Origin: JACJXF01 sp038316435
GTDB taxonomy: Bacteria > Bacteroidota > Bacteroidia > Bacteroidales > GCA-2748055
Reading direction: 5' to 3'
NCBI GenBank assembly: GCA_038316435.1
Contig: JBBQAQ010000008.1
Coordinates: 43,910 to 107,909, forward strand
Length of the DNA stretch: 64,000 bases
This document shows positions 56,045 to 63,832 of this stretch, one piece after another. Numbering within the stretch: position 1 is the stretch's first letter; every line of letters starts with the position of its first letter. The notes under the pieces are model-generated. The model worked only from the letters and a program-made list of their open reading frames with translations, ran no database searches and had not been told where the DNA came from. Both the position numbers and the translations under genes were made by a program.

Positions 56045-56602
56045 TTAAAGAGTTAATTTCACAATAGTTCTCAATGAAAAGTAGTTATATTCGGCATCCA
56101 TATTTTCGAAATCGAATTCGAGGGCATTGCCAGTTTTTCTAGCAATATCAATAAGTCCAAGGCCTATTCCGTTTTTGCTTGACAATTCTCTGGTAGTGAG
56201 CCAGGATTTATAGAATTCAGCCAGTTCTTCGGCCGACATATCATTTATCGACATCAGTTTGGATTTGAGATCTTCAACCTTGTCTTTACTTATTGCATTA
56301 CCACTGTATATAGCGTATCCGCTATCCACTCTACCGATCAAAAACATACTTGCTTTAGCATATTTGTTTTTATCGCTGTGGTATGTAACATTCTGTAGGC
56401 AGCCCACCATAACATTAAATATTTTTGATTTAATGCCCAGATCGGTGTTTGAAGAGTCAAGCTTCTTCTCCGTCAAATCCAGCAGACCCAGCATAATATC
56501 CTGAGAGATTTCTCCCTTGTAGGAAAGCATGATTTGATTGTCAAACATGCTATTTCTAAACTTACTTACAAATTGTAAGTTGTTTGGTGCAGCTTCATTC
56601 AT
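56045..56602 (-). CDS. SiaB-family protein, copy 2 (N-box Glu replaced by Gly)
   Basis: 185 residues, same family as its neighbour. At the N-box it reads MVGCLQNVTYHS: Asn71 is kept, but the glutamate that acts as general base in GHKL kinases is Gly67 (codon GGC, 56404-56402). The G-box SSKNGIGLGLIDIARKT is intact, so ATP binding may persist while kinase activity is doubtful. Possible regulatory or decoy partner for SiaC or SiaB1. Coupled, 11 bases from copy 1. Confidence 0.82.
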   Translation of the reverse strand: MNEAAPNNLQFVSKFRNSMFDNQIMLSYKGEISQDIMLGLLDLTEKKLDSSNTDLGIKSKIFNVMVGCLQNVTYHSDKNKYAKASMFLIGRVDSGYAIYSGNAISKDKVEDLKSKLMSINDMSAEELAEFYKSWLTTRELSSKNGIGLGLIDIARKTGNALEFDFENMDAEYNYFSLRTIVKLTL

Positions 56603-56613
56603 CGTTTAAGTAA

Positions 56614-59214
56614 TTAAAATTTTAAACCAATTATTAATATATCGTCTACCTGATCAACAGATCCTTTCCAGTTGTCATGGGTACATTTAAATAAGTTCCC
56701 CATTTGAAAAATACTTAGGTTACTATTTTCACTAATCAATAGACTGACGTTTCCGCTCATATACTTTTGCTTGCGTGTTTCTCCCCCGAGTTGATCTGCG
56801 TAGCCATCTGTCATGAGGTAAAATGCATCCCCCGGTAAAATATTGATTGTATGGTTAGTGAAATTCTTTCTTTTGCTGTATTGTGTGCTACCAACCGGAA
56901 ATCTGTCGCCACGAATCTCGGTTAATTCCTTCTTGCTTACATAATATAATCCCCTGTGAGCACCAGCATAGTTCAATACCTTATTTTTAAGATCAATTTT
57001 ACACATGGCCGCATCCATTCCATCATTAATCTTGCTATGCTCTTCTTCTTGACGAAGCGTTTTTACAAGGTTTGTGTGGAGTTTGTCAAGGACTTGACCA
57101 GCGTCGTTCTCCTCATTCTTATGAATAATCTCATTTTGAAGAAGGTATCCGATAATTGACATCAATGCACCAGGTACTCCGTGTCCGGTGCAATCCATAA
57201 CTCCAATATAAACGATATTCCCATCCTGATATATCCACGGATAATCTCCACTTACAATATCCTTTGGCTTATAAAGCATGAATGACTGCGGGATAATTGA
57301 TTGCAGTGTCTCCTCAGTGGGCATCAAAGCGTTCTGAATATTATATGCGTAGTTGATACTATCACTGATGCTTTTATTTTTCTTTTGAATCAATTCTTCT
57401 CTGTTTTTGGCTTCGGTGATATCATGACAAACAAAAAGCACCGATTCAACTTCGCCATTTTCCTGAAATTCGGGAATAGCATTTACCTGCATTATTTTAT
57501 TTCCTAAAGTCGTTGGGAAAAGAATTTCATCGATTCTCTTTTCTTTTTTAAGAGCGACTTCTTCCAGCATATTTTTCCAGAAAGAAATCACTGTCTCCTG
57601 AATCCCTATGTTCATAATAGGTTTATCAATAATGTCTAAAATTTTCATTCCTGTATAGGTTTCAATTACAGGATTGATATAGGTACAGCGACTGAAAATA
57701 TCGATTCGCAGAATTAAGTCAAGACTGTTTTCCGACAATGCCTGCATCTTAGCGCGGATCCTTTGTTCTTTTGCTGCGAGGCGCTGCTCGGAAATATCAC
57801 GTGCATTAATTAAAATTCCTTTGATAACATCGCCCAATGAACTTTTTCCGATTGCTTCGAGCCAGATAATTTCGCCACTTTTGGTAAAATAGCGGTATTG
57901 AATACTATGCGATTTTTCAGGATACGAGACGATATCTTTTAGAAATTTTGTAAAACTTTCAGTATCAAGAGGATGGATATTATCAATGTCCTTTTTGCCA
58001 ATAATTTCATCGGGGAAGTATCCCAGCACTGATCTTACAGATGGACCAACATATAATGTCATTCCTGTATCAGAAAAGATAAAAATTATTTCCAGAGAAT
58101 TTTCAAGCAGCATGTGAGTTTTCTTATTGCTGTTATGAACTTCCTGCATCTGTTCTTCCAGTTTCAGATTAGTTTTTTCAAGGATTTCTTTTGAAAAAAT
58201 CATGTCTTTTGCATTCTGAATAAGCTTGCCTTTTTGCTCTACGAGTTCAGAACTCATTTTTTCTGATTCCTTAAGCAAAATGCGGGTTCTTTCATTTACC
58301 ATCACATTATTGATGGTACGGGCAATTATTTCGCTTATTTCAGATAACACTTTCACCTGAAGTCCCGAGAATTTTTTAATCGATGCCAGCTCAAGAACTC
58401 CATGAACTGTTTCATTGGCAATTAGTGGCACAATGATTATACTTCCCGGCTTTTTATCTCCCATTAAACCGGAAGAAACAGTTACATAATCATCTGGAAT
58501 TTCGGTTCTGAGAATAATATCTTTTTCAACTGCAGCCTGACCGATCAGACCTTCGGCAAATTCGAATTCAGCTTTAAGATATTTTTTTCGGTTATACGCA
58601 AAACTGGATTTAAGGCGAATAATTCTTCTTTGATTTTCTTCCTCATTTACAATGTAGAATGCACCTTGCACAACGTTATCAAGGCGTTTAACAAGATATG
58701 TAGTTACCTCTTCACCGAGTTTATCAATTTCATTAATCGAACGAAGAATATTGTTTATATCGCTAACTATTTTGGTGATGGTATTTCGTTCCTCTTCAAT
58801 CTGATTTACGCTAATCAGGCTTCTACGCATATTTTCAAGTGCATCGGAAAGTTCCATCTCACCATTTACAAGTGAATAGCTCTTATCAAGATCTCCTTTT
58901 TCAATCCTTCTGGCGAAGCTTATTGTATTTTCAATTGTGTTTTTATAGAGGGAGATATTTTTTTCAATTTCAACTTTCCTCTTTAAAAGAATACTTGCAA
59001 TAAAATAGCCGGCAATACCAGAAAACAGAGGAATCAAATAAAGCAGGTAGAAAAAATTATGCTCCAGATATAATGAATTAAGCGATTCCCCTGAAACTGA
59101 CAAGTCTGCTGCTGCCAAAGAAAACAACAGAACTGCAAAGCAAATCAAAAGACCAAGCAATGCAAATCCTGCGATGAAGATTCCAGTGAATACTATGTTT
59201 TTTGAGTTATTCAA
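56614..59214 (-). CDS. SpoIIE/PP2C phosphatase with GAF and PAS domains (SiaA-like)
   Basis: 866 residues starting at TTG 59214, overlapping the GAF gene stop. Two transmembrane helices (about 8-34, 54-75), a short HAMP-like linker, GAF (about 140-305), coiled coil, two PAS domains (about 370-495, 505-620) and a PP2C-type phosphatase (about 650-866). Phosphatase motifs: KPKDIVSGDYPW, VMDCTGHGVPGALMS, FYLMTDGYADQLGG and VDDILIIG; the metal Asp residues are kept although SGDFYW is altered to SGDYPW. It should dephosphorylate SiaC in response to signals from GAF/PAS. Confidence 0.9.
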   Translation of the reverse strand: MNNSKNIVFTGIFIAGFALLGLLICFAVLLFSLAAADLSVSGESLNSLYLEHNFFYLLYLIPLFSGIAGYFIASILLKRKVEIEKNISLYKNTIENTISFARRIEKGDLDKSYSLVNGEMELSDALENMRRSLISVNQIEEERNTITKIVSDINNILRSINEIDKLGEEVTTYLVKRLDNVVQGAFYIVNEEENQRRIIRLKSSFAYNRKKYLKAEFEFAEGLIGQAAVEKDIILRTEIPDDYVTVSSGLMGDKKPGSIIIVPLIANETVHGVLELASIKKFSGLQVKVLSEISEIIARTINNVMVNERTRILLKESEKMSSELVEQKGKLIQNAKDMIFSKEILEKTNLKLEEQMQEVHNSNKKTHMLLENSLEIIFIFSDTGMTLYVGPSVRSVLGYFPDEIIGKKDIDNIHPLDTESFTKFLKDIVSYPEKSHSIQYRYFTKSGEIIWLEAIGKSSLGDVIKGILINARDISEQRLAAKEQRIRAKMQALSENSLDLILRIDIFSRCTYINPVIETYTGMKILDIIDKPIMNIGIQETVISFWKNMLEEVALKKEKRIDEILFPTTLGNKIMQVNAIPEFQENGEVESVLFVCHDITEAKNREELIQKKNKSISDSINYAYNIQNALMPTEETLQSIIPQSFMLYKPKDIVSGDYPWIYQDGNIVYIGVMDCTGHGVPGALMSIIGYLLQNEIIHKNEENDAGQVLDKLHTNLVKTLRQEEEHSKINDGMDAAMCKIDLKNKVLNYAGAHRGLYYVSKKELTEIRGDRFPVGSTQYSKRKNFTNHTINILPGDAFYLMTDGYADQLGGETRKQKYMSGNVSLLISENSNLSIFQMGNLFKCTHDNWKGSVDQVDDILIIGLKF

Positions 59215-59797
59215 TTTTATTTACTATGTTTTCATTATCGTTAATAAATACAAGCATTTGATCGACTATCAAATCTGCGAGTGTTGAAAAAAACTTCTCA
59301 TCTTCTTCGGTAAATTCATGAAATGATGCGAGTTCAATTACACCCAGTATCCGATCTCCTGTTTTGACTGGGAATATTATAAGGGAATTTGGGGAAGCCT
59401 GTCCGAGTCCGGTTCTAACTGTTATGTAACCTTCAGGAACTGCCTTCAGGTTCAAAATTTTACCTTCCTTTGCAACTTGCCCCGGTAGTCCTTCACCAAT
59501 GAGGAATTCATGCTCTTCAGTCTCAAGTTTAATACAAGCATAACCAGCCAGAAACTTAAGTTTCTCAACCCCTCCATCAACTTCACATCTAAGAAAAACA
59601 CCCTGAAGGATTTCTTTTTCCTTAGCAATATGAGAAAGGACTTTCTGTCCGAATTCCGAAAAAGTACTTCCTGCATCGCCAAACTTCCTAACGAATCTTT
59701 TTGCAGACGAACCTTTTTCAAGAAGAAAAGGGTCTTCAGAAATATTAAGATTTTCAAAAGCTCGGGTCATATAATTTATGTTTCTCAGTTTAAACAT
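59207..59797 (-). CDS. GAF-domain protein
   Basis: 196 residues, one GAF domain (about 45-185): GVFLRCEVDGGVEKLKFLAGYA, EFLIGEGLPGQVAKEGKI, GLGQASPNSLIIFPVKTG, DRILGVIELASFHEF. Very similar in layout to the GAF domain of the phosphatase it overlaps by 8 bases, so probably a duplicated sensor. No effector domain. ATG 59770 (MTRAFENLN) is an alternative start. Confidence 0.85.
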   Translation of the reverse strand: MFKLRNINYMTRAFENLNISEDPFLLEKGSSAKRFVRKFGDAGSTFSEFGQKVLSHIAKEKEILQGVFLRCEVDGGVEKLKFLAGYACIKLETEEHEFLIGEGLPGQVAKEGKILNLKAVPEGYITVRTGLGQASPNSLIIFPVKTGDRILGVIELASFHEFTEEDEKFFSTLADLIVDQMLVFINDNENIVNKIE

Positions 59798-59854
59798 TAA
59801 TCGTGTAACAATAAATAAAACTCATATTATCTGCGTCTTTAATTTTTCAAAGTT

Positions 59855-60688
59855 TCAAATCCTTCTGAAAACCTTATCTTCAACACTTACGTTAGTTAAA
59901 AACCTTGCTCCTTTGCACCAGGTAATCGACTCCTTTGATCCTATTCCAAGGAAAGAATTTTTGGAAAGACTTTGGTTAAAAAGCCCCAGTACTTTTTCCT
60001 GAAGATTGAAGTTAAAGTATATGAATACATTTCGACAAATGATCAGGTCAAACACGCCAAAATACCCATCCGCAGTGAGGTCATGTTTTTTAAATTCCAC
60101 TTTCCGGATAAGTTCCTTATCATAAAACACTTTATTTTCCATAACCTTATAATAATCTGAAAGAGAAGCTTTTCCACCAAAGTTCTGATAATTCTTTGCG
60201 TTTAGGATCTGATTTTTAAGCATCGATATACCACTTTGTGCAAGTTTAAGTGCTTCGTTATTCAAATCAGTAGCAATAATTCTTGTTTTGCTTAACATTC
60301 CTGACTCTTTCAGAAGAATTGCCATTGAGAATACTTCTTCTCCAATGGAGCATCCTGCATGCCAGATGTTGATAATTGATCTCTTATTCAATTCAGGCAA
60401 TACGGTATCTCTAAGTACAATCCAAAAAGAAGGATCCCGAAACATTTCTGTAACGTTTACAGTTACTTCATTAATAAATCTGTCGGCAAAGCCATTTCCG
60501 AATCGAATTTTATGTATTAGTTCGTTAACATTTTCCAGTTTTTCCATTTCACTAAACCTGATGATGCGTCTTTGCAGGGATGATTGTGCATAATCAATAA
60601 AATCGATTCCTCTGGCATCTTTAACAGCAACAAACAGAGACTGCATCTCAGTTTCGTCTAACTTTGTTACCTTACTCCAATTGATCAT
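59855..60688 (-). CDS. cheR: CheR-type protein-glutamate methyltransferase
   Basis: 277 residues from ATG 60688. The longer reading from 60784 starts upstream of the promoter box at 60743-60750 and is rejected. Motifs: INEVTVNVTEMFRDPSFW, IWHAGCSIGEEVFSMAILL (SAM binding), IIATDLNNEALKLAQSG, FDLIICRNVFIYFN. CheR methylates receptor glutamates using SAM. Here it heads the GAF-phosphatase-Sia gene set, and the only receptor-like sequence is the partial gene at the window end, so it could act on a receptor-like protein or signalling partner. Confidence 0.9.
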   Translation of the reverse strand: MINWSKVTKLDETEMQSLFVAVKDARGIDFIDYAQSSLQRRIIRFSEMEKLENVNELIHKIRFGNGFADRFINEVTVNVTEMFRDPSFWIVLRDTVLPELNKRSIINIWHAGCSIGEEVFSMAILLKESGMLSKTRIIATDLNNEALKLAQSGISMLKNQILNAKNYQNFGGKASLSDYYKVMENKVFYDKELIRKVEFKKHDLTADGYFGVFDLIICRNVFIYFNFNLQEKVLGLFNQSLSKNSFLGIGSKESITWCKGARFLTNVSVEDKVFRRI

Positions 60689-60742
60689 CAGGCGGATATT
60701 TGAAACATAAAAATGAAATACTCGGAATCCTCTACAACATTT

Positions 60743-60750
60743 CAAATTTA
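60743..60750 (-). promoter_or_regulatory. -7 promoter box of cheR
   Basis: Minus-strand TAAATTTG matches TAnnTTTG. Expected transcription start near 60736, with a leader of about 48 bases to ATG 60688. The next element upstream is the shared motif at 60803-60833. Confidence 0.5.
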
Positions 60751-60784
60751 TAGCCTTATAGAAGAAATGGAAACAGAGAAACAC

Positions 60785-61045
60785 CTGTTTACTTCCGATT
60801 TTACACTCATTCGGTAGTGAGTGTTTTCACGTGTTAATTCAAGTAGTTTTACGTGGAGAAAAAAATATTTTTAAAGGCGAATACTAAGCACTAATTCGGG
60901 GATTTTTTTAGAGGGATTATGAATTATTATAATTTCCCGCTATGAAATTAAATTCGTTGGTATAGTTCTGAGTTATTATTTGGACATATTCAGATTATTT
61001 AAGCAGAAGGTCGTCAGGTTTTGAGTCATTGAATTTTACTAGAAA
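60785..61045. other. Upstream region of cheR, no gene
   Basis: About 260 bases without an ORF. It holds ACACTCAT-TCGGTAG-11-ACGTG at 60803-60833 (see finding), with ACACTCA/TGAGTGT forming a 7-bp hairpin (60803-60809, 60818-60824), and GTAG followed by TACGTG near 60845-60856. Confidence 0.45.
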
Positions 61046-61074
61046 TGAAAAACCCCAGCAAAACAGCCAGGGTT
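61046..61074 (-). terminator. Rho-independent terminator after hemerythrin 1
   Basis: On the minus strand AACCCTGGC (61074-61066) pairs with GCTGGGGTT (61059-61051), 9 bp with two G-T pairs, loop TGTTTT, followed by TTTTTC. It lies about 40 bases after the stop at 61116. Confidence 0.8.
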
Positions 61075-61115
61075 GATCTAAATGAAAAAGGATTTATTAT
61101 GTAAAATAATTAACT

Positions 61116-61523
61116 CTACTTCACACCGTTCTGAATAAAAAACATTGTGTATTTTTTGTCTGTAACGTTAATATGATTTTTTAACCAATCCTTCAGAAAA
61201 GTTGTAATCTCTAATGAAATAACAAGCTTTCCGCTTTTTGTTCTTTCTTCAACTTCCAAAACTTTTGCCACGAACAAGTCATGTTCTTTTTTATGATCAG
61301 GAAAGCCCGGATAACTGAGCTGTTTCATGAGTTTTTCTTCATGAGCAAAATGAACTACCGTATAGTTCTTCATTGCAGCAATTAAGTTCAAAATACCTTC
61401 ATTATTTGTGCGGTTAATGATGCTATCGTAAAATTCATTGATCATATCAACGAGTTTTTTGTGCTGATCATCTATTGAATTGATCTTAACACTTAGGGAA
61501 TCATCCCAGTTAATAAATGCCAT
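61116..61523 (-). CDS. Bacteriohemerythrin, copy 1
   Basis: 135 residues, a full hemerythrin domain. Diiron ligands are in DDQHKKLVDMINEFY, VVHFAHEEKLMKQL (H-x3-E), DHKKEHDLF and NHINVTDKKY. These proteins bind O2 reversibly. Tandem with a close paralogue 115 bases upstream on the same strand (AFINWDDSLSVKINSID vs AFLNWDDSLSVRVTSID), indicating local duplication. Cytoplasmic. Near cheR and a possible receptor gene. Confidence 0.92.
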   Translation of the reverse strand: MAFINWDDSLSVKINSIDDQHKKLVDMINEFYDSIINRTNNEGILNLIAAMKNYTVVHFAHEEKLMKQLSYPGFPDHKKEHDLFVAKVLEVEERTKSGKLVISLEITTFLKDWLKNHINVTDKKYTMFFIQNGVK

Positions 61524-61638
61524 AATTTAATATATTAGTGGATTAATAATTACATAAATAGTTCCATTGAAAATGTATCGCATAAATCTATCTAGCTCAA
61601 TTTCAGATTTTTGCAATTACATTCAAGGAAAATATATT

Positions 61639-62046
61639 CTATTTTATTCCATTTTTAATAAAATAATCAGAATATTTTTTATCGGTAACGTTAATGTGAT
61701 TTTTCAACCAGTCTTTAAGGAAATTTGTAATTTCTACAGAAAGGACAAGTTTACCACTTTTTGTTTTTTCTTCAACTTCAGCAACCTTTGCAACAAATAA
61801 TTCATGTTGTTTTTTGTGAGCCGGGAAATCCGGGTAGTTTATTTTTTTCATCACTCCTTCTTCGTGAGTGAAATGTTCAACAGTATAATTTTTCATTGCG
61901 GCAATAAGTTTTACAAGACCTTCTGTGCTTGAACCTTTAACAATTCCCTCATAGAAATCGTTAATCATAGCAATTAATTTTTTGTGTTGGTTATCAATAG
62001 AAGTGACCCTTACGCTTAGGGAATCATCCCAATTTAAAAATGCCAT
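61639..62046 (-). CDS. Bacteriohemerythrin, copy 2
   Basis: 135 residues, paralogue of copy 1 with all diiron ligands kept: DNQHKKLIAMINDFY, VEHFTHEEGVMKKI, AHKKQHELF and NHINVTDKKY. Differences are spread through the chain, so the duplication is not recent. Upstream, a hairpin at 62079-62103 separates it from the porin. Confidence 0.92.
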   Translation of the reverse strand: MAFLNWDDSLSVRVTSIDNQHKKLIAMINDFYEGIVKGSSTEGLVKLIAAMKNYTVEHFTHEEGVMKKINYPDFPAHKKQHELFVAKVAEVEEKTKSGKLVLSVEITNFLKDWLKNHINVTDKKYSDYFIKNGIK

Positions 62047-62078
62047 ATTGATTTGTTTTTAGTTAAAATTATTAAATA

Positions 62079-62103
62079 TTGCCACCGGTTAAAACGGTGG
62101 CAA
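62079..62103 (-). terminator. Strong hairpin between the porin and hemerythrin 2
   Basis: TTGCCACCG (62079-62087) pairs with CGGTGGCAA (62095-62103) around a 7-base loop. On the minus strand it lies 213 bases after the porin stop and 33 bases before the hemerythrin ATG; an AT-rich tail follows. Either the porin terminator or a leader structure of the hemerythrin mRNA. Confidence 0.55.
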
Positions 62104-62316
62104 AAGGAGTGCTATTCATTTTATTGAATCTTCTGAGTTTGATGCATTTAATACTTTTATACCATTAGGACTATGTTTTGCACTGTACTGAACTGTTTTT
62201 ATTCTAGTAGCAACATTATCAGAATTTATAGTCATAAAATATTTTTCACTAATAGTTCTGTTTCTTAAAAATAATAGGCCTATATTAAGAAATAGATTAA
62301 CTTCAATTATTACCTA

Positions 62317-63411
62317 TCAGAATGTCCAACTAAAAGAAATTCTGGGTGTAATTGAGCTCTTAATCTCAGTACTTCCAACCTTTTCATAAGTTTCCATAAT
62401 TATGTTCGGGGTAAGAATTACTTTTTCAGTTGGCTTATAGCTCAAGCCAAAAATATACCAGTTACGTTTATCATCGGAAACATCTGCATTTGGCTCAAAA
62501 TAATCGTATCGTCCAAAAACAGAAGTCTTTGGTGCTAGATTAACTGATCCGAACACTGAAAGTCCCATTCCTGATTTATCTAAATACACAGAGTCTAACT
62601 TATTGTCGAATCCATTAGTAATTTTATTATAAATTGCTTCTACTCCCCCTGAATATTTATTTTTTACTTTGTAACCCACAAAAAAAGCAGTTGTTAAAAT
62701 ATCATTAGCAATTTCTGCATTAGAATTGTACTTATCCTTTATGTCGGCTTTGGTCTGATAATCGGCATAAGCAGTAATGCTCAGGTTTTTTATTGGAGTA
62801 AGTTCAATGTTTCCATAAAATCTTTTGTATTTATCGCTTTCTGGTTTTGAAGGCGAGTTATTTCCGTACATAAGCCAGTATTTCACTATTCCGGTAGAAT
62901 CGAGTTTCCCTTTTAGAGAAATAGCCATATCGCGGGATGCAACATATCCCCTTAGATCAAGAATTGTTCTTTCCAGAAAACGGTTACCCCAGATCCCTTC
63001 AGAAACTTCAAAAGCATTTGTAGGTTGCAAGCCAACTATCAATTCATGATTTGCAGAGAAATTCCATTTTACCCAGGCATCTTTAATATATACACTTGTT
63101 TTACTTGACTTATCACTACTATTGACTGTGAAATTGGCTTCATCAGATTCCAATCGGATTCTGGAAGAGAATTTTGATGAAAACTTATAATCGTATGTCA
63201 GGTTTATTCTTCTGAACTGCAGTCCATGAGCATCTTTAGAACCCGTTACCGCGGCGTTTTTAATATTTGCAAAGCCGGTGTCTCTGACAGCATTATAATA
63301 ATAATCGCCAAAAATTAAACCACTTACTTTTCCTGAAGGTTCTTCTGTTTTTTGTGCAGACAGATTCAAAAAAGAAGCGGAAATCAGTGTAAGAAACAAT
63401 AGTTTTCTCAT
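62317..63411 (-). CDS. Outer-membrane porin-like beta-barrel (OprO/P type)
   Basis: 364 residues with a signal peptide ending near LNLSAQ (about 20). Opening GKVSGLIFGDYYYNAV, FQFRRINLTYDY-like LQFRRINLTYDYKF, FSSRIRLESDEANF, VYIKDAWVKWNF and ELIVGLQPTNAFEVSEG are typical of phosphate-selective porin O/P-like barrels in Bacteroidota. It ends with ITPRISFSWTF, a C-terminal Phe barrel signature. Substrate unknown. A TAATTTTG promoter (63448-63455) drives it. Confidence 0.85.
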   Translation of the reverse strand: MRKLLFLTLISASFLNLSAQKTEEPSGKVSGLIFGDYYYNAVRDTGFANIKNAAVTGSKDAHGLQFRRINLTYDYKFSSKFSSRIRLESDEANFTVNSSDKSSKTSVYIKDAWVKWNFSANHELIVGLQPTNAFEVSEGIWGNRFLERTILDLRGYVASRDMAISLKGKLDSTGIVKYWLMYGNNSPSKPESDKYKRFYGNIELTPIKNLSITAYADYQTKADIKDKYNSNAEIANDILTTAFFVGYKVKNKYSGGVEAIYNKITNGFDNKLDSVYLDKSGMGLSVFGSVNLAPKTSVFGRYDYFEPNADVSDDKRNWYIFGLSYKPTEKVILTPNIIMETYEKVGSTEIKSSITPRISFSWTF

Positions 63412-63447
63412 AATCAGAATTTTGAATTTATAATAAAATCATGCTGG

Positions 63448-63455
63448 CAAAATTA
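63448..63455 (-). promoter_or_regulatory. -7 promoter box of the porin gene
   Basis: Minus-strand TAATTTTG matches TAnnTTTG, followed by CC, about 37 bases before ATG 63411. Confidence 0.5.
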
Positions 63456-63740
63456 ATCATCTAAATCACTTTTCCGATTACAACGCATAGTCTAATCGCA
63501 TAGTGACATAGATTTATGTGAAATCAAATTATCCTTTTTAAGATAACAAAATTTAAAAATTCAAATTTATTAACTCGCTCATATAAATTTTGCAGTGATA
63601 CTACTTGTTTTTTGAAGTAAAACACTCATTTATAACTCGGTAGAAATACGTGATTTTGGTACTATTAAAATGAGTTTCAGAATAAATAATTTTAAAAACT
63701 TCCATGTTCAATGAAATTGGGATGTTTACTTTAAAACAAT
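63456..63740. other. Porin upstream region with shared motif, no gene
   Basis: About 285 AT-rich bases. ACACTCAT (63622-63629), TCGGTAG (63637-63643) and ACGTG (63648-63652) repeat, in the same order and orientation, the parts seen upstream of cheR. Nothing else recognised. Confidence 0.45.
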
Positions 63741-63781
63741 CCCGGCTTCGATTAATAAGCTTGTATTAATCGGAAGCCGGG
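63741..63781 (-). terminator. Strong terminator hairpin after the partial gene at the window end
   Basis: CCCGGCTTCGATTAATA (63741-63757) pairs with TATTAATCGGAAGCCGGG (63764-63781), one bulged G, loop AGCTTG. It lies 52 bases after the stop at 63833 on the minus strand and is followed there by ATTGTTTT. The GC-rich base makes it the most stable hairpin noticed in the window. Confidence 0.75.
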
Positions 63782-63832
63782 AAATATTCTAGGACAAAAA
63801 TGTTTTATACTCCATTTTCTATGAGAAAAGGG

